64,000 nt of DNA from an uncultured bacterium (GCA_938036315.1 CALHPK010000002.1:97225-161224), one strand, 5' to 3'; counted from the stretch's first letter, positions 47,456-57,907 are shown. Numbers and translations: made by a program. The notes: generated from the letters alone by a model not told the origin.

Positions 47456-50254
47456 TTAGAACCATGTTTTTTTCGCCCCAACCGTAAAATGAATCATAAA
47501 TATATTTTTCTCTACACCGTAACCAAGGTCTGCTCTTATATCTCCAAAAGATGTTATAAACATCATGCCGGCTCCCACTCCTTTGAAAGGATAAGGAGAT
47601 TCACCATCTTGGAAGACGCTCCCAATATCAAAAAATAAATAAGGTCTTATAAAGCCTATCTTCACAAGATATAACTCATTCACAACCAAAAAATAGTTTT
47701 CGGATTTATCTCTAAATTCAGCTGATGTCTTGGTGTCATAAAGCTTTTGAGAATATATGGATATTTCTTGATATCCTCTCGGACCACCTATCCCACCGAG
47801 AAAAAATCTTCTTTCAATTGGCACGTAAAACATATCTTTTGTGAAGATTCTCCCACCAGTAGCAAATATTCCGATACCACCAAAATCATAAAGGAGTGAA
47901 TATCTTCCTCCAACTTCAATCTTTTGCGATAGGATTTTTGAAAAAATAGATTCCAATTTTAAACCAACCCCAAAGGATGGTTTTGAAATCGAAAAAACCG
48001 AGGAGACGGAATAAATCTGGTTCAAACTACCAACCTCAGGACTGGTTTCAAATTTATAAGTTATGAGCTCCCTCGATTCAAAGGTTGAAAGTATCGAAAG
48101 ATTCATAGCTCCAAAGCTTCGTGAGGAACTTAACCCAACATACAAAGGTTTCGCAATAGAGTAAATGAACGTACTGATATATAAAGGAGAGAAGAATACA
48201 GAAGAATCAAACCCTGCTATGAATTTTCTTCTGGATAACTCTAAAAGAAAGTTCAGGAATGTTACCCCATAATCTCTACCAAATGGGAATGCCCAGTAAC
48301 CTAGCGAAAAGTTTGAGCGAAAATCAGCACCATAGAAAAATATGTTCCTACTCAAAAACCCAACTTTACCACGAACCCCCTCAACTGAGGAAAGCCCTAA
48401 AGAGAGTTCTACTTCATTTCTCTTGCCGTCCTGAGAATTTACAAGTACATAATACAATCTCTCAGAGTTTCCAGCAATATTTCCAGAAGTATAACCTATG
48501 TTGACCGAGTCAAAATATTGAGTCCTTTTCAATGAATCTAGTCCTTCATCTACCAGATTTTCTGTAAAGATAATTCCTTCCTTTATGCCAGATATATCTT
48601 TGATGAATTTTTGATTTGTTTTGGAGTTTATAAATACGTAGCCCACACGTCCCTTCTTTTCATAACCGTGATAAACAAAATAAATTTTTACTAATCTTTT
48701 TGATTCTCTCTCTTGTTGCTCAATTATATCGAACTTGCTGAATCCCTGAGAAATAAGATAATCTTGGATTTTAGACTTTATAGAAATCACTTTATCTGCA
48801 TCATAAAATGTTGGAAGCGGAGGAAGAATATCTTTCACTTTATCTGAAATCTCGGTTGGGAAGTTAATAAGCAATATATCAGATATAACAAGTCTATTGC
48901 CTTCATCAACAAAAACATCAATTTGTATATTTTTATGTTCTTTTCTTTTCTCAACTTTCTGTATCTTAAATTCTTCGAAGCCGAGCTGAGAAGCAATTCT
49001 TGGGATATCCGATATAAGGGAATCTAGTTTTCTCTCGTCATATATACCCTGGCGTAATCCAAACAGGTTCAGGATACTTTTTGTTTTTATGCCAAGTCTA
49101 TCTTTAATATCTTTTTCACTAAGATACTTCAACCCGTGTATTTTGAACTTTGTTAGATAAAACGCCGGGGACGGCTTCACAGTTATTCCGACTACTTTCA
49201 AATTTGGTTGTACTTCGATTTCCTCGATCTTTATATCTTTCGGATCTCTAATAGATAAATTAAAGTTTTTCAGAGCATCTTCTATGTATGCCACGATTGA
49301 GGCTGGAGCGAATCTCCCAACAAGCTTTTCCATCATATCATCTCGCAAATCCTTAAGGTTTATACCAAACTCCTCATAACCCTCAATATATAAAAACACC
49401 ACTGTTTTTTTACCTTTATTTATACTTACCTTGAGAATTCCAGAATCAAACTCCGTAACTACCTTAGCTTCAACATATCCATACAGAGAAAGTGTCGCCA
49501 ATATATCTTCTTCTATGTCATACAGAAGACTTGGAGTGAAATAATTTTTGACATAATCTTTTTTGATTGAATTTAAATCTTTGAGCAGATCTGGATCTTC
49601 ATCTTGAGCCAATCCTTCAAGAACAATATCTGAAACAATCTGATTATATCCTCTGATATTAAGAACTAATTTTGATTCGCCGGGTATTGATTTATCAAGT
49701 CTGACTTCGCACTCTGGAGAAAACACTCCATTGTTCAAAAGTATTCCTAAACATGTCTTTTGTATATCTTCATATGAAGAAAATGTTCTTTCTTTTTCAA
49801 AATATATCCTAATATTTTTTGCAACAGATGGAATTATTCTTTCATCACTTATAATATGAATCTTACCGACTGTGATATAGGGGCTTATATAAATTTCGAA
49901 TGCGCCATCATTTATCCTAATATTGAAATCTTGGATGATTTTTGAAGTAATATATAGTTTTACTATGTTGTTGATTTCGTAGATTGATAAACATCCAAGA
50001 TCACATAGCTGAGAGAATAATCCGTAACTTTTTACCTTACTTTCATTTTTTCCTATTGGACATATTATCTGTTCCCACTTTTGGTTATTTTTCTTACGTA
50101 CATCAAGTTCTGTATCCACAACATCTGCAATGGTTATTTTTCTTACTCTAAAACAATTTTCTTCTGAGGCAAACGAAGTAAATACAGGAGTGACAGAGAG
50201 AACAACACCAAGAATCAAAACGAATTTAGAGGAATAGGGAAAGAAATTTTTCAT
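47456..50254 (-). CDS. bamA: BamA/Omp85-family outer-membrane assembly protein
   Basis: 932 residues from the ATG at 50254, which gives a normal signal peptide (MKNFFPYSSKFVLILGVVLSV, cleavage near FASEE). Residues about 40-590 are a series of POTRA-like alpha/beta repeats. The C-terminal third is a 16-strand-type barrel with GGIGGPRGYQE (the family's RGF/RGY loop motif near residue 818) and a last strand ending KKTWF, with terminal Phe as in BamA substrates and BamA itself. Folds proteins into the outer membrane. A longer start at 50284 is also possible. Either start overlaps the purA 3' end. TamA is an alternative, but the long POTRA region favours BamA. Confidence 0.82.
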   Translation of the reverse strand: MKNFFPYSSKFVLILGVVLSVTPVFTSFASEENCFRVRKITIADVVDTELDVRKKNNQKWEQIICPIGKNESKVKSYGLFSQLCDLGCLSIYEINNIVKLYITSKIIQDFNIRINDGAFEIYISPYITVGKIHIISDERIIPSVAKNIRIYFEKERTFSSYEDIQKTCLGILLNNGVFSPECEVRLDKSIPGESKLVLNIRGYNQIVSDIVLEGLAQDEDPDLLKDLNSIKKDYVKNYFTPSLLYDIEEDILATLSLYGYVEAKVVTEFDSGILKVSINKGKKTVVFLYIEGYEEFGINLKDLRDDMMEKLVGRFAPASIVAYIEDALKNFNLSIRDPKDIKIEEIEVQPNLKVVGITVKPSPAFYLTKFKIHGLKYLSEKDIKDRLGIKTKSILNLFGLRQGIYDERKLDSLISDIPRIASQLGFEEFKIQKVEKRKEHKNIQIDVFVDEGNRLVISDILLINFPTEISDKVKDILPPLPTFYDADKVISIKSKIQDYLISQGFSKFDIIEQQERESKRLVKIYFVYHGYEKKGRVGYVFINSKTNQKFIKDISGIKEGIIFTENLVDEGLDSLKRTQYFDSVNIGYTSGNIAGNSERLYYVLVNSQDGKRNEVELSLGLSSVEGVRGKVGFLSRNIFFYGADFRSNFSLGYWAFPFGRDYGVTFLNFLLELSRRKFIAGFDSSVFFSPLYISTFIYSIAKPLYVGLSSSRSFGAMNLSILSTFESRELITYKFETSPEVGSLNQIYSVSSVFSISKPSFGVGLKLESIFSKILSQKIEVGGRYSLLYDFGGIGIFATGGRIFTKDMFYVPIERRFFLGGIGGPRGYQEISIYSQKLYDTKTSAEFRDKSENYFLVVNELYLVKIGFIRPYLFFDIGSVFQDGESPYPFKGVGAGMMFITSFGDIRADLGYGVEKNIFMIHFTVGAKKTWF

Positions 50255-51467
50255 CGATCTTAACATCACTTCTATCAGAGCCATAAGATAAGATTACAAC
50301 TTCTGTTTGCAGTTCTTCTTGGATCAAATCTTTAATTTTGATAGGCTGAATTTCCTTCAAAATCGGATTTACTTTATATAGATCACAAGAGGAATCAAAT
50401 TCCATCAGTTCCTTTCCATCAATAGTATACTTCTGTACATAGAAGGATTTTCCGAATTTTTCAAGAACATCAACTTTTGTCAGGGCAATAAAATCAATGG
50501 CACCTATGTTTTTGGAATACTTAAGAAGAGGGAGATCAATCCAGCCGACTCTTCTTGGTCTTCCGGTTGTAGCGCCGTATTCTCCTCCAAGTTCTCTGAG
50601 TTTTGAAGATATCGATTGATCTTTTATTTCAGATGGGAAAGGTCCACCACCGACTCTTGTTGCATAAGCTTTTGTGACACCTAAAATAACATCTATATCA
50701 CGCGGACTTAGTCCTGTTCCGCAGATAGCTCCGCCTGGAGTTGTATTTGTTGATGTAACAAAAGGGTATGTTCCGAAATCCAAATCAAGAAGAATTCCTT
50801 GCGCTCCCTCTAGCAATATCTTTTTCCCATCGGATATAGCTTTTTTGAGAAGAAGTTGAGTATCCACCAGGTAATCTTTAACAAAGTCTCCAAATCTCGC
50901 AAGCTTATCATATATTTGTTCTTCGTCGAGATTTATATCTGAATCTTTTCCGATAGCACTTTTCACATATTCCAGTCTCTCTTTTATTTTTATTTTGAGA
51001 TCTGAAGAGAATATATCTTTGATTCTTATGCCTTTTCTTAGGACTTTGAAATCAACAGCTGGACCGACCCCCATTTTTGTAGTCCCTATTTCCCCCTTTT
51101 TGTCAATGATCTCATCGAGGATTTTGTGAAACGGTAATATTATATGAGATAGATAAGATATGAAAAGTCTTCCCTTGTAATCTATTCCGCAAGTCTTGAG
51201 GGTTTCAAGCTCTTTTTTGAGCACATCTGGATCTACAAAAACACCATTTGATATGACCGCTGAACAGTTTTCTCTCAAGATTCCTGTTGGTATTGTATGT
51301 AGGACTATTTTCTTACCATCGAATACGACGGTATGTCCAGCATTAGGTCCCCCTTGAAATCTTACAGCTATGTCAAAGTAAGCCGAAAGGCAATCTACTA
51401 CTTTACCCTTTCCCTCATCACCCCACTGACTTCCAAGAATTAAAAGAACCTGCGCCTTTTTAGTCAT
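50226..51467 (-). CDS. purA: adenylosuccinate synthetase
   Basis: Makes adenylosuccinate from IMP, aspartate and GTP. 413 residues from the ATG at 51467; the TTG at 51479 is a less likely start. The catalytic Asp is in SQWGDEGKGK and the catalytic His in GGPNAGHT. TTKMGVGPA, LEGAQGILLDLDFGTYPFVTSTNTTPGG in pieces, and TGRPRRVGWIDL are all present. It lies between icd and the BamA-like gene on the same strand. The coding end overlaps the start of bamA by 29-59 bp depending on its start. Confidence 0.97.
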   Translation of the reverse strand: MTKKAQVLLILGSQWGDEGKGKVVDCLSAYFDIAVRFQGGPNAGHTVVFDGKKIVLHTIPTGILRENCSAVISNGVFVDPDVLKKELETLKTCGIDYKGRLFISYLSHIILPFHKILDEIIDKKGEIGTTKMGVGPAVDFKVLRKGIRIKDIFSSDLKIKIKERLEYVKSAIGKDSDINLDEEQIYDKLARFGDFVKDYLVDTQLLLKKAISDGKKILLEGAQGILLDLDFGTYPFVTSTNTTPGGAICGTGLSPRDIDVILGVTKAYATRVGGGPFPSEIKDQSISSKLRELGGEYGATTGRPRRVGWIDLPLLKYSKNIGAIDFIALTKVDVLEKFGKSFYVQKYTIDGKELMEFDSSCDLYKVNPILKEIQPIKIKDLIQEELQTEVVILSYGSDRSDVKIDEKFLSLFL

Positions 51468-51503
51468 AAACTCAACCAAACAATCAAATCATACTAATTC
51501 TGA

Positions 51504-51629
51504 ACTACTTATCTATACTACTTATCCATATCCAGCTTCCGCACATAGATAAATTAATTTATAAATTCTATCAGATTATAATTTCGAAAGCTTATCTAAA
51601 CAGATTATAATTTCAAAAGCTTACTAAAA
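51504..51629. repeat. two tandem duplications in the purA/icd spacer
   Basis: ACTACTTATCTAT (51504-51516) is followed by ACTACTTATCCAT (51517-51529). A 29-bp unit beginning CAGATTATAATTTCGAAAGC at 51572 repeats from 51601 with few changes. No gene is visible in this 177-bp spacer. Confidence 0.88.
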
Positions 51630-51644
51630 AGGGAGTTTCTGAAC

Positions 51645-52844
51645 TCACATATTATCAACTATAGCCTTTGCAAATTCTGAGCATTTCACTTCCTTAGCTC
51701 CTTCGATCTGACGCGCCAGATCGTAAGTAAATATTTTTTTCAAAAATGTCTCTTTAAGTGCGGACTCAATAAGCGTGGCTACTTCATTCCAGCCTATGTA
51801 TTCAAACATCATAACACCTGAAAGGATCAGTGAAGTGGGATTAACCTTGTCAAGACCTGCATATTTGGGAGCAGTCCCATGGGTAGCTTCAAAGATAGCA
51901 TAAAAGTCTCCTATATTAGCACCTGGAGCAACTCCGAGTCCTCCCACTAGTCCAGCAAGAGCATCAGAAATATAGTCTCCATTAAGATTCGGAGAGATGA
52001 TTATATCATACTCATCTGAGCGTGTGAGAATTTGCTGAAACATATTATCAGCGATTCTATCTTTGATCACTATTTTGCTATCTTGAGATTTTCCTTCTGC
52101 CAATTCTGCTTCTGTTATAATTTTGTCACCGAATTCCTCCTTTGCGGTTTTATAGCACCATTCCCGGAAAGCCCCTTCAGTAAACTTCATTATATTTCCT
52201 TTATGCATAATAGTTATACTCTTTCTATTTTTTGCTATTGCATAGTTGATTGCTTTTCTCATAAGCCTGCGAGTTGCAAACTCAGAAATCGGCTTCAAAC
52301 CTATACCACTGTCTTCCCTTAAGGAGATCTTGAATTCTTCTTTGAGAAACTCTCTTACTCTTCGAGCCTCCGGTGAGTCATACTTCCATTCAATACCGGC
52401 ATATACATCTTCCGTGTTTTCTCTAAAAACAACGGCATCAACCTTCTCAGGATGCTTCAGAGGAGATGGAACACCACTATAATATTTCACAGGTCTCACA
52501 CAAGCATAAAGATCAAATATCTGGCGTAGAGCAACGTTGAGCGAACGAATACCACCGCCAACGGGTGTTGTGAGGGGACCTTTTATTGCGACTATATGTT
52601 CTTTTATGGTTTGCAGAGTTTCTTCTGGAAGCCAGCTTCCAGTTCTCTTGTACGCGCTCTCTCCAGCTAGAGCTTCAATCCAGTTTACTTTTCTTCTTCC
52701 ACCATATGCTTTCTTCACAGCAGCTTCAAAAACCAACTTAGCTGCTCGGGAAATATCTGGTCCAGTCCCATCACCTTCTATAAAAGGAATATCAACCTCA
52801 TCAGGTACCTTAAGTTTACCATCTTCTATTTTTATCTTTGCCAT
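51645..52844 (-). CDS. icd: isocitrate dehydrogenase (NADP-type)
   Basis: 399 residues. Oxidative decarboxylation of isocitrate, or the reverse in a reductive TCA cycle. [10 protein letters not shown] starts the fold, [20 protein letters not shown] holds the substrate-binding Ser (the residue phosphorylated in E. coli), and [31 protein letters not shown] and NLNGDYISD follow. [19 protein letters not shown] is the cofactor end and supports NADP use of the E. coli type. Length is close to bacterial Icd (about 415). No neighbouring TCA gene. Confidence 0.95.
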   Translation of the reverse strand: MAKIKIEDGKLKVPDEVDIPFIEGDGTGPDISRAAKLVFEAAVKKAYGGRRKVNWIEALAGESAYKRTGSWLPEETLQTIKEHIVAIKGPLTTPVGGGIRSLNVALRQIFDLYACVRPVKYYSGVPSPLKHPEKVDAVVFRENTEDVYAGIEWKYDSPEARRVREFLKEEFKISLREDSGIGLKPISEFATRRLMRKAINYAIAKNRKSITIMHKGNIMKFTEGAFREWCYKTAKEEFGDKIITEAELAEGKSQDSKIVIKDRIADNMFQQILTRSDEYDIIISPNLNGDYISDALAGLVGGLGVAPGANIGDFYAIFEATHGTAPKYAGLDKVNPTSLILSGVMMFEYIGWNEVATLIESALKETFLKKIFTYDLARQIEGAKEVKCSEFAKAIVDNM

Positions 52845-52921
52845 AGCATAATAGAATATACATCAGATTGTAAAAATTAGATAATACTAAAAATTTTGCT
52901 GAAAAAAGACCTCACGAGAAC

Positions 52922-54313
52922 TTAAATTCTCTGAATAACCTTTTCTATTCTTTTTACAGTTTCATCAATCCCCAAAACTCTGATTACCTCATACAAAGGT
53001 GGACTAACAAGCTTACCATACAAAGCTAAACGTAAAACCTGTGCCACGAAGACTTTCTTAACATTATATTTTTGTGAGAGCTCCGATAAAATCTTATCAA
53101 ACTCCAATCTTGAATTCTCCCCGTCTGATAATGTTGCGAGTTTTTCTTTTAATTCTTCTAAAATATACTTGCCAGTTTCATTGAAAAATTCTTTTACTCC
53201 CTCTTCGTCATAAGTTTCGACTGAAAGTAGAGGTTTTATCATATTAGCCATCTCAAGTAAGGAATTAACTCTGACTTTCACAGCTGGCAAGATTTGTTTG
53301 ATCTTCTCGGCAGTAGTATCTGAAAAATCTAAAAACTCAGAAAGTCTCTGGATCAGGATATCATCTGGCAAGATTTTTATCCACTCTGAATTCAGCCAGT
53401 ATAATTTTTTGAAATTGTAACGTGCGGGGGTTCTGTTTACCTCTGAAATGTCAAAAAGCTGAATTAGCTCATCCATAGAGAAAATTTCTTTATCTTTATA
53501 AGCCCATCCAAGTCGTGCCAGATGATTTGTAACAGCTTCGGTCAAAAATCCGTCCTTTTTAAGGTCAAGAATGTATATTGAATTTATACTTTCAACCCTT
53601 TTTGAGAGCTTTCCCTCACCCTCATCTGGTAAAATCAGCGGTAAATGAGCAAACTGGGGAATGTGTCCCAATATCCTAAAAAGTAGAATTTGCTTTGGAG
53701 TATTGGATATATGATCTGCACCCCTTATAACGTGAGTAATCTTAAAATCAACATCATCAACTACTGATGCAAGATTATAAGTAGGTAGACCGTTAGATCT
53801 CAATAAAGTAAAATCTTCTATTTCCTCAGAATTTACAGAGATTTTTTTCATCACAAGATCTTCAAATTCTACTGTGAAGATATCATCTGGAACCTTAAAT
53901 CTTACAGCGAAGGGTTTATCCTTTGGAAAATCCTTTCTTGATCTACATGTCCCAGGATATCTAGGATTCATTTTTTTTCTCAGAGCTTCTTGTCTGTACC
54001 TTTCGAGCTCCTCTGGAGAACAGTAACATCTGTATGCAAAACCATTTTCAATAAGCCAGTCGGTAACCTCTTTGTATCTTGCTATTCTGTCAGATTGCCT
54101 GAAAATCTCATCGTATTTTATGCCTAAAAAATTGAGTCCTGCCTTTATTTCTTCCTCATATTCAATCTTTGATCTTTCTTTATCTGTATCATCTATTCGT
54201 AATATGAATTTACCGTTGTTTTTCTTTGCCCAAAGGTATGAAAATAATGCTGTTCGCGCTACCCCTACATGAAACCTGCCAGTTGGAGACGGAGCAAATC
54301 TCGTAATAACCAT
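52922..54313 (-). CDS. gltX: glutamyl-tRNA synthetase
   Basis: 463 residues of bacterial-type class Ic synthetase. The first signature is HVGV in PSPTGRFHVGVARTALF, replacing HIGG/HIGH. The second, KMSKS-like, is KLSKR in EGKLSKRVES. RGADHISNTPKQILL and TYNLASVVDD are conserved. The acceptor end CYCSPEEL has a Cys pair typical of the connecting zinc-binding loop. Whether it discriminates Gln-tRNA cannot be read from sequence. It lies 77 bp before icd on the same strand and its promoter must be in 54314-54631. Confidence 0.96.
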   Translation of the reverse strand: MVITRFAPSPTGRFHVGVARTALFSYLWAKKNNGKFILRIDDTDKERSKIEYEEEIKAGLNFLGIKYDEIFRQSDRIARYKEVTDWLIENGFAYRCYCSPEELERYRQEALRKKMNPRYPGTCRSRKDFPKDKPFAVRFKVPDDIFTVEFEDLVMKKISVNSEEIEDFTLLRSNGLPTYNLASVVDDVDFKITHVIRGADHISNTPKQILLFRILGHIPQFAHLPLILPDEGEGKLSKRVESINSIYILDLKKDGFLTEAVTNHLARLGWAYKDKEIFSMDELIQLFDISEVNRTPARYNFKKLYWLNSEWIKILPDDILIQRLSEFLDFSDTTAEKIKQILPAVKVRVNSLLEMANMIKPLLSVETYDEEGVKEFFNETGKYILEELKEKLATLSDGENSRLEFDKILSELSQKYNVKKVFVAQVLRLALYGKLVSPPLYEVIRVLGIDETVKRIEKVIQRI

Positions 54314-54631
54314 GGTACCAGAAAAATAAAATTAGTAACACTATCTTTACCAATTTTCATTGTTGCAAAATAATATCTAAGTTGCAAAATAATAACTAGC
54401 AATCACAGATCAGAATGGGAAAACCCTAAAAAACTAATGGGAAAATCTTAAAAAGCTAAAAGGAATTTAATTTTGTTCTCTTGAGAAAACTTTTCCTTTA
54501 AAATCTCCAACCTTTCAAGGGTTTTTAGAATATTCTCATGAATAAATCCATCTCAAAATTATTTTCTAAAGGAGATAACTAAAATTATAAAATACAATTT
54601 CTGTGAATAATAGATAAAGTAAAGAGAGAAT
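54314..54631. other. intergenic spacer, 318 bp, divergent promoter region
   Basis: Lies between divergent gltX and uppS. It holds two tandem duplications (54362-54399 and 54414-54457). A TATAAAATACAAT stretch near 54586-54598 could be the uppS promoter. No RNA or small gene seen. Confidence 0.55.
54362..54457. repeat. two adjacent tandem duplications (19 bp and 22 bp)
   Basis: The 19-bp unit GTTGCAAAATAATATCTAA at 54362-54380 repeats at 54381-54399 with changes only at the end. The 22-bp unit starting AATGGGAAAA at 54414-54435 repeats at 54436-54457 with three mismatches. Confidence 0.92.
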
Positions 54632-55426
54632 ATGGCAGAAAGACGCAATCTACTTGAAACTCTGGATAAGAAGAAAATTCCATATCATGTTGCGATAATA
54701 ATGGATGGAAACGGAAGATGGGCACAAAAAAGAGGACTCCCCAGAATAGAAGGACACAAACAAGGAGCAAAATCTGTTGATTCTGTCACAACAACAGCAA
54801 GAAAAATAGGGATAAAGTATCTCACACTCTACGCATTTTCAAAGGACAATTGGAAAAGACCAAAAGATGAAATCTTAGCTCTTTTTGACCTCCTTAGACA
54901 CTACCTTTCAAAGAAAAAAGATAAAATGAAAAAAAATCAGATAAAATTTAATGTAGTCGGAGATATAGAAGATTTACCACAAGATATAGTGGGAAAAATA
55001 AACGAAGTCAAAGCTTATACATCAGATTGCAATGGTATGGTTCTAACCCTTGCTTTAAGCTACTCTGGAAAATCCGAAATAGTAAAAGCCTGTAAGAAAA
55101 TATTGAAAATGTACAAGGATGGGAAGATTACCGAGGAAGAAATAGATAATAACCTTTTTTCCGATATGATTGGGCTTCCAGATGTTGACTTACTTATAAG
55201 AACTTCTGGGGAAATGAGAGTTTCTGACTTCCTGCTGTGGAATATTGCATATGCAGAAGTATACATCACGAAAAAACTGTGGCCAGATTTCAGAGGGAAA
55301 GATCTAATAAAAGCTATGAAAGAATTTCAGAAGAGGGAAAGAAGATTCGGCCTAACGCAAGAACAGATAATGACTATGAAACAGGATATGAAAGAAAATA
55401 CGGAAAAGACTATTGATTGCCCATAG
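54632..55426 (+). CDS. uppS: undecaprenyl (polyprenyl) diphosphate synthase
   Basis: cis-Prenyltransferase that makes the lipid carrier for cell-wall and surface glycan synthesis. 264 residues. IIMDGNGRWAQKRGLPR carries the catalytic Asp, EGHKQGAKS, LYAFSKDNWKRPKDE (FSTENW-type with Lys-Asp), and RTSGEMRVSDFLLW followed by AYAEVYITKKLWPDF are diagnostic. Length and motifs are normal. It converges on meaB with 13 bp between the stops. Confidence 0.97.
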   Translation: MAERRNLLETLDKKKIPYHVAIIMDGNGRWAQKRGLPRIEGHKQGAKSVDSVTTTARKIGIKYLTLYAFSKDNWKRPKDEILALFDLLRHYLSKKKDKMKKNQIKFNVVGDIEDLPQDIVGKINEVKAYTSDCNGMVLTLALSYSGKSEIVKACKKILKMYKDGKITEEEIDNNLFSDMIGLPDVDLLIRTSGEMRVSDFLLWNIAYAEVYITKKLWPDFRGKDLIKAMKEFQKRERRFGLTQEQIMTMKQDMKENTEKTIDCP

Positions 55427-55439
55427 TTGAGCTATATCT

Positions 55440-56402
55440 TCACATCACAAATTTTTCAAGGAGCTCAATAGCAGCGGAATATGGATCTTTCTTTCTTGCA
55501 AGGATATCAGAAAGATTCCTCTTAAAATCCTCTGTTTCTTTTATACGCTTTACAAATCCACGAGATAAGGCGCTTACAAAATCTCTTTCCATCCTCTTTT
55601 CCCTTTTCTTCAAGGTTATTCCCTTCTCATCTATGTATTTTTTATGCTTTTCTAAAAGTTCTATGAGTTCTGGTATACCTACACCGTCTTTTGCGATTGC
55701 TTTGATAACTGGTGGCTTCCATTCCTCAGGAGATCCCTCCATAAGATTTAAATACACTGTGTGAGATAAATCTATTGAACTTTTTATTTCGTTGTACAAT
55801 TTATCTGCAGATGGCCTATCGGATTTATTAAGAACAATAATGTCGGCGATTTCTAAAATCCCCCCTTTCATAAACTGTATTTCATCACCACTTTCTGGAG
55901 AAACGACAAGTATTACGGTATCAGCGATATTGTAAATTTCGGTCTCGCCCTGCCCTGTGCCGGTGGTTTCCACTATTATTCTTTTCATTCCGAAAATGAT
56001 ATAAAGATTCACAATATCGCTCGTATTCAATGATATCCCTCCGACCTCTCCCCGAGTTCCCACACTTCTTATGAAAGTTCCCTCTCTTTCTCTGACCCCC
56101 TGCATTCTTATTCTATCCCCAAGAACAGCTCCCTCACTCTTTACAGATGAAGGATCGCAAAGCAAAACCCCACAATCTACATGTTGAATAAGCTGTGATA
56201 TTATTGTACTTTTTCCTATACCCGGAGAACCAGTTATACCTATTATATGTACTGAGGTGTCAAGCAGATTTCTTCCGGTCTTTTCAGACAATGCCGAAAT
56301 AAGAAGGTAAGCCTTCTCTGGGAATCTCTCAACAAAGCTTATAGCCTGAGATAGAGCGAGTTTATCTCTCTTCAAGAAACCCTCTATTATTCCATTAAAC
56401 AT
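55440..56402 (-). CDS. meaB: MeaB/ArgK-family G3E GTPase
   Basis: 320 residues. Chaperone-like GTPase that protects and reactivates methylmalonyl-CoA mutase or related B12 mutases. The P-loop is GITGSPGIGKST, with CDPSS, GDRIRM and SVGTRGEVGG, then ETTGTGQGETEI (switch) and LNKSD (G4). These match MeaB rather than HypB or UreG. A cobamide-dependent mutase is not in the window, though cobQ is about 10 kb away. It lies 311 bp from rsmE on the same strand. Confidence 0.92.
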   Translation of the reverse strand: MFNGIIEGFLKRDKLALSQAISFVERFPEKAYLLISALSEKTGRNLLDTSVHIIGITGSPGIGKSTIISQLIQHVDCGVLLCDPSSVKSEGAVLGDRIRMQGVREREGTFIRSVGTRGEVGGISLNTSDIVNLYIIFGMKRIIVETTGTGQGETEIYNIADTVILVVSPESGDEIQFMKGGILEIADIIVLNKSDRPSADKLYNEIKSSIDLSHTVYLNLMEGSPEEWKPPVIKAIAKDGVGIPELIELLEKHKKYIDEKGITLKKREKRMERDFVSALSRGFVKRIKETEDFKRNLSDILARKKDPYSAAIELLEKFVM

Positions 56403-56713
56403 TATAGCAACTCAAATAATAAACCCAAAATTTCAGAACGAATAAATAAAAAAATGATATTTTCAAAAGTAGAATATACACTCTTGTGTGAGCATAAGCA
56501 TTTTTCAATTTTTATTCTTGAGACATTAACAAAAAGAAATTTTTATTCTTGAGACATTAACAAAAAAATATACTGCATTGGGGGTTAGAAGCTGAGGGTC
56601 AGGGAAGGAGTTATTAATCTATTAATCCATACTTCCTTTCAGGAATAATGGTAAACCTGGGACTCTTCCCAAATTTATAGATCTCATCTACAAGATTTCA
56701 CAAAATGCCAATC
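56403..56713. other. intergenic spacer, 311 bp, between rsmE and meaB
   Basis: Both flanking genes are on the minus strand, so it should hold the meaB promoter. It contains a 31-bp-period duplication at 56507-56567. The G-rich stretch near 56580-56610 shows no clear RNA structure. I see no gene. Confidence 0.5.
56507..56567. repeat. 31-bp-period tandem duplication
   Basis: The core ATTTTTATTCTTGAGACATT within 56507-56536 repeats within 56538-56567, nearly identical over 30 bp. Confidence 0.93.
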
Positions 56714-57424
56714 TCACCGGACATTTAAGAAAAAATCTAAGATTGAAGCAATGTAAATAGGAAACATCTCAGCAGTAATTATTAGATCTCCAGCTGAATA
56801 ATCTGAAAATCCGACACCTCTGAGAAAGTCAATTTCCGAATCATCGAAACCTCCCTCCGGCCCCACAATGAATAAAATGCTTCCTTTTTTTATCTCTTGT
56901 TTTATTTTTAATAAAACTTCAGGAGTTAGAAGGTTTGTAGATTTTTCCCAAAAAACCATCTTCACATCAAAGTTATGTGGATTCAATTTGCTTATGTGGG
57001 TGATCTCGTCTATTGCTGGAGGTGGAGCTCCTGAAATCTTAGCAAACTCAATCGATAATCTTTCTAACCTCCTACGAAATTTCTCCTTCTTCTCCATTTT
57101 TAGTTTTACCTCAACTCTTCTACTTATAAGCGGTATTATTCTTTGAACTCCCAAAAGTGACAAAAATTTCACCGCTGTTTCGTTATGCTGTTTCTTGAGC
57201 AGAGAAATCCCAACAGTAATCTTCCAGTCCTTTTCATATCTTTCTATAACCTGCTGTATTTTTCCGACCTTTGACGTGGGCTCAATGACTTCAACAATGG
57301 CAAATCTCCCATCTGGGAGAAGAGCTTTGACAAATTCTCCTTCTTTCAATCTTAAGACTTCAGCATGGTGAGGATCTAAAATCACATTTTCTCCATCAAC
57401 TGAAATAGCCCTTAGCTTCTTCAT
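56714..57424 (-). CDS. rsmE: 16S rRNA m3U1498 methyltransferase
   Basis: SPOUT-class enzyme that methylates U1498 of 16S rRNA. 236 residues from the ATG at 57424. An N-terminal PUA-like barrel (DPHHAEVLRLKEGE) precedes the trefoil-knot domain, whose diagnostic segment is LFIVGPEGGFDDSEIDFL followed by GDLIITAEMFPIYIASIL (the common form is LRTET-A; here LIITAEM). A TTG at 57454 is the alternative start. It is divergent from gcvH. Confidence 0.93.
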   Translation of the reverse strand: MKKLRAISVDGENVILDPHHAEVLRLKEGEFVKALLPDGRFAIVEVIEPTSKVGKIQQVIERYEKDWKITVGISLLKKQHNETAVKFLSLLGVQRIIPLISRRVEVKLKMEKKEKFRRRLERLSIEFAKISGAPPPAIDEITHISKLNPHNFDVKMVFWEKSTNLLTPEVLLKIKQEIKKGSILFIVGPEGGFDDSEIDFLRGVGFSDYSAGDLIITAEMFPIYIASILDFFLNVR

Positions 57425-57500
57425 AAATAATATTTCATAAATTATCCCAAACAAATCTGATAAATTTGATTTTTTTTTAGTATAGATAAAACATCTGAGT

Positions 57501-57905
57501 ATGAAAAAATATGAAGTTCCCGATAATCTCTTATATACTAAGGAGCATGAATGGATAAAGGTGGATGGAGATAAGGCGATCTGTGGAATAACCGACTATG
57601 CCCAAAAGAGCTTATCTGACATTGTCTTTGTCGAAACACCAGAAATCGGGAGAGAAATCAAAAAGAATGAGGTAGTCTGCACAATTGAATCTGTAAAGTC
57701 TGTATCAGATGTGTACTCACCTACATCTGGGAAAATAGTAGATGCAAATGAAAGACTTAAAAACGAACCAGATCTTATAAATAAATCTCCGTATGAAGAC
57801 GGATGGATATTCAAACTCGAGCTTGCAGATAAAAGCGAACTTGAAGATCTTATTAAACCAGAAGAGTACAGAGAACTTATCAGAAAAATAGAAGAGGGAA
57901 GATAA
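57501..57905 (+). CDS. gcvH: glycine cleavage system H protein
   Basis: 134 residues. Carries the aminomethyl intermediate on a lipoyl arm between P, T and L proteins. YTKEHEWIKVDGDKAICGIT starts the domain, and the lipoylated residue is Lys66 in IESVKSVSDVYSP. The length is normal. It is 2 bp upstream of galU, an unusual partner, so translation is probably coupled. No ribosome site precedes the ATG. Confidence 0.96.
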   Translation: MKKYEVPDNLLYTKEHEWIKVDGDKAICGITDYAQKSLSDIVFVETPEIGREIKKNEVVCTIESVKSVSDVYSPTSGKIVDANERLKNEPDLINKSPYEDGWIFKLELADKSELEDLIKPEEYRELIRKIEEGR

Positions 57906-57907
57906 AT

